Origin: Micropterus salmoides
Lineage: Eukaryota > Chordata > Actinopteri > Centrarchiformes > Centrarchidae
Assembly (NCBI RefSeq): GCF_014851395.1
Contig: NW_024043372.1
Span: 10,840,469 to 10,904,468, forward strand
Length of the DNA stretch: 64,000 nucleotides
Reading direction: 5' to 3'
The notes below the pieces were generated by a model. It was not told the DNA's origin, ran no database searches, and worked only from the letters and a program-made list of their open reading frames with translations. The position numbers were made by a program, and so were the translations under genes. Positions 23,476-35,481 of this stretch are shown here, one piece after another. Each line of letters starts with the position of its first letter. Within the stretch, counting starts at the first letter, position 1.

Positions 23476-25989
23476 CTTGATCTCATTTTACAACAGGGTT
23501 ATAAAATGAGACCCTGATGAAATTACAACCAAGTTGTAAAATGACAAATAACTTTACCTTGTACCTTGAATCACAGAATCGGTACCCTGTAATTTAAATG
23601 GATGCTGATACTTCAGATCCCACTGTGAATCAACACCATACTCTGCTGCACTACACAGCTTTTAGTTTTAGCTCATTGTTTTGTTAAGTCACTTCAGCTT
23701 ACCTACACGTCAGTGGGCAGCCATTCATAGCTCACAAGCTTGCGCAAGCCATTTCGATGCAACCTCCCCTACATGAGATGGAAGACAGGTAGCTGAAGTA
23801 AACAAGTGGAAAGTTGCGACTCTAGCAAGCCAAAGAGATCCAGACATTTCTTTCAGGAAGTGACAGACCATCAAATTGATGTTCAGCTTGATAGCCATCA
23901 TCTTAAACACCTCTGTGTCAGGACTGTGTCACAGCAATGCTCAATACATCAGTAATATTGCAATATAGCTTCTAGCCACCATTGTTGCCATTGAGAACAT
24001 TTTGCTGAGTAGAACTCCAAATGGTGAACGAGAATACAACTACGCAATTTTACATTGGCTCTTTTAAAGAAATTCACCCCCAATAAAATTCTCCACAATC
24101 CATGTGTGTACGTCATCTTCATACTGAGCATTAAACACCAGGATTACTCACTTGAGGACTGTCAAGTGTAGTGATACACTAGTCTAGATTTAGTATACCT
24201 GTTATAAATGTATATATATATATGCTGCTATAACATGTGTCTTTTTAATTTCAATCTTTCTTTCAATCTTATTCACTTTTTTTCTTGAGAAGTGGCATTT
24301 ATCAGGTCGGTAAAGCCAGCCAAGGTGTGATACACATTCACACCCACTCTGTTTCATCTCTGAAGGATGCTCCTTAGGCATTGCGCTCTGTGAACATGTG
24401 TAAAGGAAGGTCACAATCAGAATATACAAGCAGGAATTCAGTTAGTGCTATGAATTCATGAACAGTCAACTATACTATAGTTTGTTGCCAAAGTACAAAC
24501 TGATGGTCATAATGTGTTTACAGACATGCCCTTCATTTGGACACTTTGCATAATGGGATAGGTATGAAAACAGTATTAATGTCAGACCAGCTGTCAGCAA
24601 AATACATATAGCCAATTCGTTTCATTTTTGCTTTGGAGACATTAACACAATGCATGCAAAGAGCAAGCATATCCGAGGAACATTCTTTAATACCTTTTGT
24701 TTGAAACAGATGGGACTGACTGTTTTTTTCTCATTGCTAGAGGTAGTTGTCACAGTTTACATCAAAATGGGCCAAGCAGACAAATAAACCAATGGTTATT
24801 TAAGTTATTATGTTGCTGTCACAGTCTGAAGTGTTTCTGTATTTGCCAGACTGTGTGATTTTTTTTGTCTCATCACTAATACAGGATTACCCCGTTGGCA
24901 TGTGTAGCAAGTTTACTGTGCTAGTGCCTGAGAATTACTATACAGCCACAGGGATCCCAGCACACGTTCAAGAAATTAGGTGGCAAAATAGAATAAACTC
25001 TGTACCCCAAGGGGCTTTTATTGTGATATCAACAAATCAGGTGGCAGAAGGTAGAGGGTAATCTTACAGAGTATAAATGCCGGAGACAGAATGTGTAAAC
25101 ACTTCAGATTGGTTGGTGTGTCTAAGGTTTAATGCTCATACAAGATGAAAAGCTCAGCGGATGGGAGTCAGGGACAGTTAAAGCATTTAAAAAACCTTAC
25201 TTAAGCCTCTCCATGGACAGGACCCCAATACTGTAGAATTTTACATGCCGTCCAAGCTGTAGTGAGAAGAATATACTTTCCATCAGTCATTATTAAAGTT
25301 AAAATTTAGATCTTGGGTTTCCTGTGGGGGTGATTTTAGAGTTAGGAAGGGTATCTTAAATTATCAGCATTTAGCAGAGCATTTCATTGTTTGTTCAGTT
25401 TCTCACTTTACTAGGATTACAAATTAAATGTAATTTTTAGCCAAGTTAGCAGCATAGCTAGTCAGTGATTTGTTAATTTTTAGAATGGGGGTGGCTCAGT
25501 GGGAGAACCGAAGGACGACACGTTGCTGCTTGTCATATTGGGATGGTGACTCTATGGAGTATGGAGGCTACAATATAGTATAGAATTGAGTATTCATAGC
25601 ATATAGCTTAGAGAAAATTGCAGATCCAAGATGAAACTGAAAGAAAAAAAAGCAATTTTAAATCCGTTTGCTACTTTAGTACCACGGAGAGCGCCATGGA
25701 TTTATCAATACACAGCAGAGTTTGGCTACTGATATTTTTAGAGCCATGGTTGTGTCCATAGATTTTAACTTTAACTTGCACAAACCTTATTCAGATAAAG
25801 GATCAATGATTCAGGCAGACTAGACTAACATTTTCAACTGAACAACCCCTCTGCCCTTGCACATTCTCTGCTACTACAGGATGGAGAGGGGGGATGGCAG
25901 GTTAACAAGGGGGATTCATTTTGCTCATCCCCCTCAAATGGCCTACTGGGCATAGCTCTAGGGATAGCAATGCAGGTCAAAGTTTTGAC
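23476..25989. other. Intergenic sequence
   Basis: No exon was found. A short (TA)n run lies near 24210-24223. The A-box-like TGGCTCAGTGG near 25493 has no B box and is not a tRNA. Confidence 0.5.
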
Positions 25990-26370
25990 TTATCCAGTGA
26001 AATATATGAACATTTTCTGGATAAACTGTCACACAATTTGGTGCAGACATTCATGGTTTCCAGAGGATTAATCCTAATGATGATCCCCTGGCTTTTCCTG
26101 AGGCTGACAATGTCTTTGTAACTAATGCATTTTGGTACAGACAATGATGTCCCCTCAGGATAATATGTAATAACTTTGATCATTGCCTGGCTTTTCTCTA
26201 GCACAGTCAATTTTACATTTGTCCAAAACCCAAAAACTGGTTTATTATCTGCCTCAGCTGTATTCGATGGTTAGTGCTAATTACCAAATGTTACATGCTA
26301 ACATGCTGAACTAAGATGGTAAACATTATACCTACTAAACATCCACATGTAAACATGCATCATCATGTGC
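25990..26370 (-). repeat. Interspersed repeat, perciform-type, copy 2 (inverted)
   Basis: Words such as TTTGGTACAGACA, CCCCTCAGGATAATATGTAATAAC, GCTAATTACCAAATGTTACA and GGTAAACATTATACCT follow each other in the order expected for the reverse orientation of the repeat at 3655-3885. This copy is more complete, with a 5' part absent from copy 1. Confidence 0.65.
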
Positions 26371-29300
26371 AGTTTTTGTATCATTAAAAGGCAGAAACAA
26401 TGCTCCTTTTCTCCCTAGGAAGCAGGCTGGAGGGGCGTGTCGGTGAGTGTGTTTGATTGACAGTAGCTGTCATGCTGCTAGAGTGCTGGTGTTACACTGT
26501 AAAGATTGAAAGACAAAGTGAACACACTTTCTTTGTCACGGGCAGCATGTTGTTAGTGGTATTGTAGAGTAAGGACCACACCAGCATCTAACCAGACCAA
26601 AGTGACATTTGCAGGGAAGTTTACATGCTGTTTAATGTGCTGCAGCTGAGCAGCTGCAAACTGATGTTAGCAGTATATTTTTTTGTGGTCAATGTTTGTT
26701 TGGGCTCTCGTTAAACAAGCTAAGGTGCAAGCCGAGATGCGTATTCATGTTTATGTAAGTTAGATACAGATGTTAGCAGGAAAGCTAATGTGGGTTGTTA
26801 TTCAGAGTCTGTGGATTTTGATATGTGTGGCAGGTTGCTGTCTGTCTCAGTGTGAGCGCCTGCTCTGTCGATAATAGAACGCTGATGTTACTGCTTTATG
26901 CAAGATTTGATTGGCTGTATTGAAATATTTCAAATACCAGAATGGAATTTTATCACATTAATGCAAATCTACGGAGTGCCATAATGAAACAAAAAAATGA
27001 AATAAACATATCTCCCTTTTGATTTATGATTTTTTTCTCAAGGAAGAACACAGGACAATAGATTTTACAGAGCAGATATGTATGCTGTAGCAGACAAAGA
27101 AAATGCAATTTAATTTCAGTTTGACTGGTCCCTCACCGTCACACATGGTTCAATGGAAAGAACATTTACCTGTTCATGTTTATGAAATGAGATGTGTCCT
27201 TTTCACTGGTCAGTTGCTGCCCATTAAGTGGCATCTAAGCATCTAGTTTAAAAGAGTTTACTGGCTGCCCTAAATTTCTTTTCTCAAAATCAACAATCAA
27301 CATCCATATTTACTTAACTTTAACTGCCTCTAAATAAGTTATTTAACCATATCTACTTTTTAACCCAACTGTTACCACCATGTCAGTGCAATTCGGCTCT
27401 GTGTCCTTTGAGTGCGACCCACAAATTATTAACTTGCGGATAAGGATACTTTGTGCCCACGAAAAGGAAATAGGCTATTACCCTGCAGGCGGTCCTGGCT
27501 CAAAGACCACTGATTTACTAGAAGTAATATTTTTTTTTATGTTAGATATCTTATCACAAACTCATTGTGGTACAACTGCAGGCTGTAGACCTTTAACATT
27601 TAATTGCCCCTGAAGCGTGAATTCACCATGTAGGAAATGCCTTTCGTTTTTGGGCTTTTGGTCGGTAATTGAAATGGGAAACTGTACTCTCAAACTAAGA
27701 ACCCAGAAATGTCATTCCTCTCTGCATTGTAAATAGAAATTATGCTTGATCATAGTTGCCTTTGACAACCATTAATGTGTCAGAGCACATACTGTATGAG
27801 GCTACTGTACATATTACATTTTACTTAAATGCTCAACATTACAATAATATGCTTGACCTTTCAATATTCTATGCAAAAGACTGAAAAAACATTCAATCTA
27901 TTATCAGTCACAAATGATGAATTTTAGGGTGCTGTTTGACGGCTGTAAAGCCTAAATCACTTAACTGGAAAATGAAGTTTAGTGATCAGTTCTGTGTTTT
28001 ACATCTGTAGCTGTCTGTTAATAATTGTGTTTTATTGATAAAACATTGCAGTCTTTTGATGCTTTAAAATATGTAGTGTTTGTCTCATCCATCCAAGATG
28101 TGACAACATAATATAGTTGTCGTACATCTCTTTACAACTAGAATTAGTTACAGTATATATGTCAAGGTAAAGCTTTTTTCAAGAGAAACTGAAACCTTTT
28201 GCAATAACCTAATCATTATTAGTAGTTCAATTTAAATATTGATTAACTCACAAGTAAACAACTTAGAAATACAATTTCAATGATACACAATAATCCCACA
28301 CATTCATGCCACAGACAACCTTGACATAACAGTGCACTGACTAAAATCTATGATCCAAATCTACATTGCCATCATTTTCTACCAAAATAAACGACCCTTT
28401 TAGAGGCTCTACTAAGTCAATATCACCACTTCATTCTCTCAGTAATATATTCCCAATAGTTCTATAGTATACCCACATAAACTCTAAACTACTCCTCACC
28501 ACCTATGGAGCTGTCTGTGGACCTGTATTCCTGCACTGCCCTGTATAACCATGACATGTGTTACTGCTGAAACATTATTGTAGGGCTGCATTTATCTTGC
28601 ACTGTCTGTCAGCATAGGTTTTTGCACACTATCACACTTTCCAGTCCCAGGAATTATGTCCATGCTCTGCAATCTTCCTAATCTATTCCTCATTTTGCTC
28701 TATATAGCCCCATCATGGTAAACCGTCTGGTTGACTACACACTAACCGTACCTTGCTCTACAACTGTGATCACTCTATATTTGAAGCTGTCTCAGTATGT
28801 ACAGTAAAGTGACTGAATGTTCAGAGGATGATATATATAGTTCTGCCAATGGCATGTGCCTTGCATTGTTCCTTTTCCTGTTAAAGGAGATGTGCTGTAT
28901 GTCAGTTTATTTACAGTGCAGTGTAACATGGTGGCAGGGCCTATAAAAGCTGTTGCCTTTTAATGACTTACAGAATCCTTGAAAGGAAAATGTACATAAT
29001 AATAAAAAATACTTTCACAGTAGGTTCTGAAGCCTTATTTTTAGCATCAAAGTGCCAGATGATACATTACTTTGTTCGTTGCATTTTCAGAAGCTTCTAG
29101 AGGTTGCAAGATTTATCTGTTATCTTAATTTCCCTTCATCTCAAGGTTTAGGCTTAGTGAATAATTCTTCACTGACCTTGCCTTGCACTTTCTTTGTTGA
29201 TCTTATAATTTAGATTTTAAGTGATTGCTAGCCAACTCAACTCACATACAGTTTTTTTTCTTGATGTTTGATGTTAGGCAATCAGATATCTGTATACATG

Positions 29301-30308
29301 GAGAAGTGATTTCCATTCCTCATCACATGACCGCATTAAATTATCCATTCATGTTCCTGTAGGCATGTCCTTGATGTCAATATCATTTACAAGAATATCT
29401 GTTTAGGTTTAAAAACATAGTAGGCCACTATATTTTACCAGAAGTTAGGAGTCACATCTCTGATGCCTTGAACAAATATAGACTGTGAATTTAAATCAAA
29501 TATAGACTACGCATAGCAAGAAAGTAGACAGTAAATATGCTTAGTAAGCGCATATTTTACAATAAGGATGCAGAAGTATAGTTCTTGTCATAGAGGGCTG
29601 CAGCTTCATTCTAATGAAAAGGAATACCATTCATCAGTACTATTTTGTATTTCCCAAAAAAAAAAAACAAGAGACTGCTGTGTTTGGGAAATGTAAATAG
29701 AGGACAGAGGAGACACTGGGATACGAGTTCACCACAAACAATCCCAGTTTGGGACTAAACAGTAGTCATCAGGAGGTGGTTTTGGCAGTTGTGTGGGAAT
29801 GGAAATAAATTTGGACCTAGATTCAGACCTGACTCTTGATTTGGATTCAACAGGTGCCCCTCTTAGACTTACTTCCCTCCTCCTCACTGTTGGGTTCCGC
29901 AGGTGAAAATTACCTTGGCTGGGTTTCGGTCAAAAAGGTTGTCATTTGTATCAGCAACCACTGCAAACAGTGATAGTAGGCCTCAGTGGTCTTTCTGTTT
30001 GTGACGGAATAGCTATAATTGATGGCAAAGATCATTCAGGACTCTTGTTTCATGTAGTAGATATCTTATTGTGATGTTAGAAATTACATATAAGAATGAT
30101 TTTGCTGACATGTTTAGATTTTGTTGATTTGGTAATCAGTGCTTGCTTTTTGTGCTTCTACTATTAATTACAAAAAAATTTAAAATTTTTAAATAGGCTA
30201 ACAACTGGCCCATAAAGCAGGACAGCCAGTGGCTCATTAGTTTATTTTCTATACTGACACTGGGACAGACACATCTCCCATTCCCTCCCCATCTGCCCTC
30301 TGTTTATC
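26371..30308. other. Intergenic sequence
   Basis: AT-rich sequence with no exon or RNA gene that I can support. The segment at 26400-26900 has a mixed composition that could be another dispersed repeat, but I found no ends. Confidence 0.5.
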
Positions 30309-30343
30309 ATGTCAGAAGCCACAAAATCTGTGAATGGATCAAG

Positions 30344-30889
30344 GTGTCAAAATGGACGAACAAAGTGCAAGGAGGGTGCAGAGAAGTTGTGCGCCAAGAA
30401 ATTAACAAACTGTTTGCCACTGGGGCTGCAGTAGCTTCAACATCAGGCCCATGTCAGGCAGAGGAGCAGGCGTGTGACAGCGAATCAGAAGGGCAGAGTG
30501 ACCATGACAGGGCCGAGGGACAGATTAAGCAGGAGGAGAGTGTAGGTGATGCACTAAGCACGGAGTCGCTTAATAGGGAGTTGCAGGGAGGGAGCAAGGA
30601 AGTGCTCATGTGCCATGCCATAATGACAATGATGATGATTACTACACAGAAAGGGGTAATATGTTGTTTTCAGCGGCCACTAGCACGTGTGTTCTCGTAT
30701 GCGTGCTCGCTTGAACTCATAAGCGAGCAAAAGCTGAAACACAACCATTTTCATACAGAGATCCCACAAGAGCAAGTCGAGACCAAGACCGAGGGAGGGC
30801 AAGACCGAGTCAAGATCAACACCGGTTCCCCACATTGCATGACAGACAATAAAATGTGGAATGATCTGAAAGATCCACATTCCCATTAA
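30344..30889 (+). CDS. Unrecognised 181-codon open frame, possibly transposon-derived
   Basis: An uninterrupted frame of 181 codons, longer than most in the noncoding parts of the window. Residues about 10-30 (CREVVRQEINKLFATGAA) could be a helix; residues 35-70 are acidic, rich in Glu, Ser, Asp and Gln; a Met-rich stretch (MTMMMITT) follows. The last third runs into a repeat of GAGACCAAGACCGAG words, so at least that part is unlikely to be ancestral coding sequence. An earlier ATG at 30309 is in another frame and stops soon. I see no promoter or splice evidence and no family. It sits just upstream of a transposon nest and may be a leftover of a mobile element. Confidence 0.2.
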   Translation: MSKWTNKVQGGCREVVRQEINKLFATGAAVASTSGPCQAEEQACDSESEGQSDHDRAEGQIKQEESVGDALSTESLNRELQGGSKEVLMCHAIMTMMMITTQKGVICCFQRPLARVFSYACSLELISEQKLKHNHFHTEIPQEQVETKTEGGQDRVKINTGSPHCMTDNKMWNDLKDPHSH

Positions 30890-31064
30890 AACACATTCCC
30901 ATTAAAACACCCACATACAAACGCTAACAGCTGAAATCTACTTAAGCATCTTTATTTCACACTCCTTTTCCATGTTTACCATCCAAGTAACACTAGAGCA
31001 GGGTGATATGGCCAAAAATGTTATCATGATAAAAAAATGTCATATCATTCGATATCAATAATTC

Positions 31065-31358
31065 TCAATTCATTCCATCCATCCATCATCAACGGCTGTA
31101 TCCTGCGTACAGGGTCGCAGGGGGCTGGAGCCAATCCCAGCTGACAAAAGGTGGGGTACACCCTGGACAGTTCGCCAGTCCATCGCAGGGCCACACATGG
31201 ACAAACAACCACTCTCACCTAAGGACAATTTTAGAGACACCAATTAACCTAGCCTGCATGTCTTTGGATGATGGGAGGAAGCCCCGGAGGTTTGAACCCA
31301 CAACCTTCTTGCTGTGAGGCGACAGTGCTAACCACTGCATCACCATGCCACCCTCTCA
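31065..31358 (-). repeat. tRNA-like SINE with TGGA-repeat tail
   Basis: Read on the minus strand, the element starts near 31358 with GGTGGCATGGTGATGCAGTGG, then TTAGCACTGTCGCCTCACAG, and a B-box-like GGGTTCAAACC. This matches the tRNA-derived head of a fish repeat I recognise. The body contains a TCCATGTGTGGCCCTGCGAT-type block, and it ends at a short (TGGA)n tail near 31070-31085. The tRNA-like head with a simple-repeat tail is the structure of a SINE. It is not a functional tRNA gene: no cloverleaf can be drawn. Confidence 0.6.
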
Positions 31359-31974
31359 TGTTGTTTTTTCTTTCATATTTAAACAGAGATGCAGTGATGG
31401 GCAAGCTACTTGGAAAATGTAGTGAGCTAAGCTACTAGCTACTCTACATTAAAGAAGCTTCACTACACAGAAGCTACCCCCCAGTGAAATGTAGCAAGCT
31501 AAGCTACAGCAACGTGGCAAAAGTAGTTTAGTTACATCCAAGCTACTTAAAAAATTTTTATATTTTAATTTTTTATAGTTAGGTCATATACAGAATATAT
31601 ATATATATACACACTCACACACACAGAGTATAGGCCTAGTTTATATTGAACTAGCTTCATTTCACAGTAGCAATAGAAGAAAGACTAAAACGTCTCGGGT
31701 TACGTATGTAACCCTGGTTCCCCGAGAAGTGGAACGAGACACTGCGTCGGTTACGACACTATGGGAACGCCTCTAGGCGTAGCAGGTCTGAACGTGAATG
31801 AAATCACTCCAATCCTATTGGTTTGTTGCTAGAATGGTAAGGTGTGACGGAATAACCGGAGGAGTATAAAGCACACCTGTACACACTCACCATTAGCTTA
31901 AACTATGAAGCAGGCGCTTCAGGCGGGGAGAGAGCTGCGGTGTCGGTTACGACACTATGGGAACGAGATACCCA

Positions 31975-32592
31975 CTAAACCATGCCGAAAACCTCGCCTG
32001 CCCCAGTGTGCAATAAAGTGGCACGACTAAGAGGAGAGCGCACGAGTGCCAGGTGCCGAAGGAAGGTCAAGACTGTGAACCGAATGAATGTGTGCGGAGT
32101 GGCCCAGCCAGCCGCTACACAAACATCCTGCAAAGAGGCCCCAGAAAGGAGGGCTCGAGAGGCCGCCATGCCTCTGGTAGAATGAGCCCTCACAGCCACA
32201 GGTGAAGGCAAACCGCCCACCTGATAGGCCAGGGAAATAGTCTGAACAATCCAGTTGCTAATAGTATGTTTGGATTCAGGGAGCCCAGCCCTGGGGGACC
32301 CAAAATACACTAGCAGCTGGTCAGCCTTCCTCCAACGGGAGGACCTCAGAGTGTAAATACTGTGCTCTGACAGGGCAGAGCAGATGAAGTCTCCCGTCCT
32401 CCGGGTTAGGGTTAGAACCACCGCCAGATCCCGAGTGGGAACCTTGGACCGAGTCGCAGGTCGCATCCTCCGGGCACCACGGAGGATCCGTGTGTACGGG
32501 GCCCTGGAGCTGAGGAGAGTCTCGACTGCTCCGGCTGTTAGACCCGCCTCTAGGTACTGTGCCCCCTCAGGGGCCAGACCCACAGTCACCAT
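31975..32592 (-). pseudogene. DIRS tyrosine recombinase, broken
   Basis: The recombinase starts with the GAVETLLSSRAPYTRILRG segment (residues about 141-159 of the open frame beginning at 32952), jumps by deletion to RPATRSKVPTRDLAVVL, then to SRWRKADQLLVYFGSPRAGL and SNWIVQTISLAYQVGGLP. The C-terminal catalytic part is VRAHSTRGMAAS, with the HxxR pair at His257 and Arg260, then AGWATPHTFIRFTVLT, where DIRS recombinases usually have Tyr in the RFY motif; here it is Thr293. The first catalytic Arg region appears to be deleted. The open frame upstream of 32592 is only a shadow of the RNase H region. It is not expected to be active. Confidence 0.8.
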
Positions 32593-33880
32593 ACGGCGGG
32601 GCAAGGGTGAAGAGCCCGGCCCTGTGCCTGGGACAGCAGGTCTCTCCTCAGAGGGCTCCTTAGAGCCTGGAACACCGCCAACATCTTGAGACAGTTGATA
32701 TGCCACTCGGACTGATGCACCTGCCAGTATCCCCTTGCAAAGCGGCCGCCCATGACCACGCCCCAGCCCGTGAGGGAGGCGTCTGTCGAAATGACCAGCC
32801 GGCGACAAGACCCTCCCAGCACAGGCCCCTGGGACAGGAACCAAGTTTCCTTGCAAACTGATAGGGAACGAAGACACTTGCGCGTAACCCAAATCAGACG
32901 GAAAGGATTTCCCCTCGGGGAAAAACCCTTGGTCCAACACTGCAGCCAACACTGCAGGGGTCTCATGTGCAGCAGTCCAGATGGTATTACGCTGGACGCA
33001 GCCGCCAGGAGACCCAACACTTGTTGAAAGTGTTTTATAGTGATGGCATGGCCTAACTTCACCCCTTTCATGGCAGCCAATATGGTGACAATTGTGTCCG
33101 CATCGTTGTCGAATCCCATACTACCCCTAGGAACGTAGTCCGTTGGGTGGGCGCCAGCACACTCTTCTTTGCATTGAGCCTCAGCCCTAAACGCAGCAGA
33201 TGAGCCAGAACGACATCTCGATGCCGAACCGCCAACTCTCGAGACTGGGCTAGGATGAGCCAGCCGTCGATGTAGTTGAAAATCCGGATGCCCTGGAGCC
33301 TCAGCGGGGCCAGTGCTGCATCCATACACTTGGTGAATGTGCAAGGGGAAAGTGCCAGGCCGAATGGAAGAACCCGATACTGGTAAGCCGCACCCCCGAA
33401 GGCGAACCTCAGGAACTTCCTGTGAGAAGGACGGATGGAGACGTGGAAATAGGCGTCCTTTAGATCTATCGTGACGAACCAATCCTCGGATTGGATGTGC
33501 GTCACGATGGCGGGGATGGTGAGCATCTTGAACCTGAATCTCCTCAGAGACCGGTTTAGAACCCGCAGATCCAAAATAGGGCGCAGCCCTCCGTCCTTCT
33601 TGGGAACTATGAAGTACCGGCTGTAGAACCGGCGTCTCTGTCTGGGGGGGAGACACGTTCCATGGCCCCTTTGCTCAGCAGAGTAAGAACTTCCTGTCCC
33701 AACACCGGACCTTGCTCCGGGTGGACCACAGTCCAAACCACCCCGCTGAATTTTGGAGGGCGGGTTTTGAACTGTAGTCGAAACCCATCTATGGCAGTGT
33801 GCAGGACCCACGGAGAAATGTTCGTCAGGCTCCGCCAAGCCTCTGCAAAGTCTGTCAACGGAACCAGCCCCTTATTTTAT
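32586..33880 (-). pseudogene. DIRS reverse transcriptase and RNase H, broken
   Basis: The N-terminal part (SPWVLHTAIDGFRLQF, GPVLGQEVLTLLSKGAMERV) is read in one frame to about 33640. The palm then continues in another frame, starting FYSRYFIVPKKDGGLRPILD. Motif A is TIDLKDAY with catalytic Asp; motif B is LPFGLALSP; motif C is NYIDGW, where the second catalytic Asp is Gly (residue 192 of the frame at 33838-33068). After another frame change near 33150 comes the RNase H start, ISTDASLTGWG with its first Asp, and then WHINCLKMLAVFQAL, with Lys where related elements have the catalytic Glu. The remainder of RNase H is deleted; a RRDLLSQAQG piece of the downstream spacer follows. Three active-site changes or frame breaks make it inactive. 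Confidence 0.85.
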
Positions 33881-34267
33881 CATCCTGACTCTGCTGCTGG
33901 TCCCTGCATGAGTTGTGCTGGATCGGTTGAGACTAGGCTACGGATTACGGTTGTTGTCATGATGTTGTTATCATATAGGCACTTTCATACTGCCTTATTA
34001 TTCGGGATTATTAGGCCAGTTTACTGGCTCGCTGCACTGTATGAAAGGTATGGAGCTGGGAATGGGATATATATTGGCGTACATTCTTTCCATTATGATC
34101 GCAGGATCTCTAGATCCCTAAAACATTGTCTGTGCGCGTGGTTGTTGAGTGGTGTTGAGCTCACTGCTGTTTGCTTATGGCCCTGTAGGGTCATTTGTTC
34201 TGAGCTTGGTTGTGTATGCTTAAATATTGCATTCTTAATTTAGGTTTGCAACAGTGGTACTGTAACT
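33881..34267. other. Unassigned sequence inside the nested block
   Basis: No recognisable coding content apart from random open frames. It may belong to the original hAT element or to a further degraded insertion. Confidence 0.4.
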
Positions 34268-34280
34268 TGTGTCAATGCAC

Positions 34281-34318
34281 TCCTCTCTCTCTCTCTCTCT
34301 CGCTCTCTATCTTTCTCT
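34281..34318. repeat. (CT)n microsatellite
   Basis: CT dinucleotide repeat with a few interruptions. A second TC run lies at 34735-34758 and a perfect (GT)n run at 34531-34552; all three flank the LINE-tail fragment. Confidence 0.9.
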
Positions 34319-34319
34319 C

Positions 34320-34480
34320 ATTTCAATTCAATTAAATTCAAATTAGCTTCATTGGCATGAATGTGTAACAACAATATTGCCAAAGCATCATACAAACTAC
34401 ATAAGAACAATCAACCCCATACATTTCATTAAACAAGTAATTTAGTAAAGTAAAGTGTATGTCTGTTTGTGTTAAAAAAA
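34320..34480 (-). mobile_element. LINE 3' tail fragment with AATTC-type repeat end
   Basis: The words TTTCAATTCAATTAAATTCA and AGCTTCATTGGCATGAATGT, then ATATTGCCAAAGCAT, are the reverse complement of a LINE 3' end I recognise in fish (TTGGCAATA..CATGCCAATAAAGC followed by a GAATT repeat). Only the tail is left. The bases after about 34,380 are A-rich with duplicated AATAAATAAAACAGTAAGC words (34511-34530 and 34576-34595). Confidence 0.55.
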
Positions 34481-34530
34481 AATTAAAAATATAAAAAATT
34501 AAAATAAAATAAATAAATAAAACAGTAAGC

Positions 34531-34552
34531 GTGTGTGTGTGTGTGTGTGTGT
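34531..34552. repeat. (GT)n microsatellite
   Basis: Eleven perfect GT units. Confidence 0.95.
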
Positions 34553-34559
34553 TAAAAAA

Positions 34560-35473
34560 TAAAAATATTCAAATTAAATAAATAAAACAGTAAGCATATG
34601 GACAAAAATTAAAAATAATTAATTGATTAAAAAATAATAATAATAATTTTTAAAAAAAGAAAAAGAAATCAGTATTAAATGTAAAAACAAAACAATTACT
34701 AAAATATCAAGCAATCAAACAAAATTTGTACAAATCTCTCTCTCTCTCTCTCTCTCTCATGTTAAGTGTTTTGTGGAGCCATGCTGTTTGTTGAGATGTT
34801 AAAAAACACAGAAGAAAGAGAGAGTATTGTAGTTTTACTGGTATTTATGGTTCGAAATGGTTGGTGCCCACCCACCATTTTTACATATAAATATGATACT
34901 GGTCAAATCGGTTGTTTAAAAGTGGGATATTTCAAGAATGACTATCCTAGGCTTTTGTAACAAGAATAACACCAAACTTAGTATGTTAACAAATAATTAC
35001 ACAACTCAATACAGACACATATCGTATATTTCAATTTCAATTTAAAGAAAAACATTTATGCTCCATGATGGCTGTAATCTTGAGTAGGCTTGTTCCCAGT
35101 ACATGTTTTGTTACTCCCCATCAATGCACTCCTATAAATAAAAGCTGTATCTTTTTAAGGAAAAGTTGCCTATTTAAAGAACAACCTGTTGAAAGCAGGC
35201 ACCTTTTTCCAGAAAAAACCTAAATGACATACCCAAGATGAATGAGGAATAACTCCTCAACTATTTGGCCTAGATGCATAATTGTGGTCTCCTTTGAAAA
35301 GTCAGAAGTTAAGGAATATAAATCCATTGTATATTAATATATTTATTTTACTATTACAGACTACATGGCGATGCATTAAAGAAAAAATCTTATATTTTCA
35401 TCCTCGCCTGGTAAAAAAAAGCTATATTTTAATGCAATAAACCATCAAAACCATCATGAGGAAGTTTATAATG
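34560..35473. other. AT-rich sequence inside the nested block
   Basis: A-rich and AT-rich DNA with a TC microsatellite at 34735-34758. No exon or family was recognised. Confidence 0.45.
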
Positions 35474-35481
35474 CAACTGAA

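Larger units (their letters stand above)
31690..33880 (-). mobile_element. Degenerate DIRS-type (tyrosine recombinase) retrotransposon
   Basis: Read on the minus strand from 33880 to 31690 the order is reverse transcriptase, RNase H, tyrosine recombinase, then a noncoding terminal region. This order, and a recombinase instead of an integrase, define DIRS-like elements. The 5' (gag) part is missing and large internal deletions have removed the end of RNase H and the middle of the recombinase. The terminal region at 31690-31970 contains a hairpin-like GGTTAC/GTAACC core and a 24-base direct repeat (31746-31769 and 31942-31965). The GC content is far above that of the surroundings, as expected for a recent or GC-rich insertion. 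Confidence 0.85.

Noticed and set aside
25485..25560. Possible tRNA or tRNA-like SINE at GGGTGGCTCAGTGGGAG
   Set aside because: It has an A-box-like word but no B box and no cloverleaf.
31290..31358. tRNA gene on the minus strand
   Set aside because: A and B box words are present, but no acceptor stem or cloverleaf forms and a SINE body follows.
32586..32952. N-terminal 120 residues of the open frame read from 32952 on the minus strand as part of the recombinase
   Set aside because: This part is a frame-shifted reading of the RNase H region; the recombinase begins after about 32592.
31982..34243. Several + strand open frames (31982-32185, 32384-32689, 32752-33027, 33662-34243)
   Set aside because: They are antisense shadows of the GC-rich DIRS coding regions.
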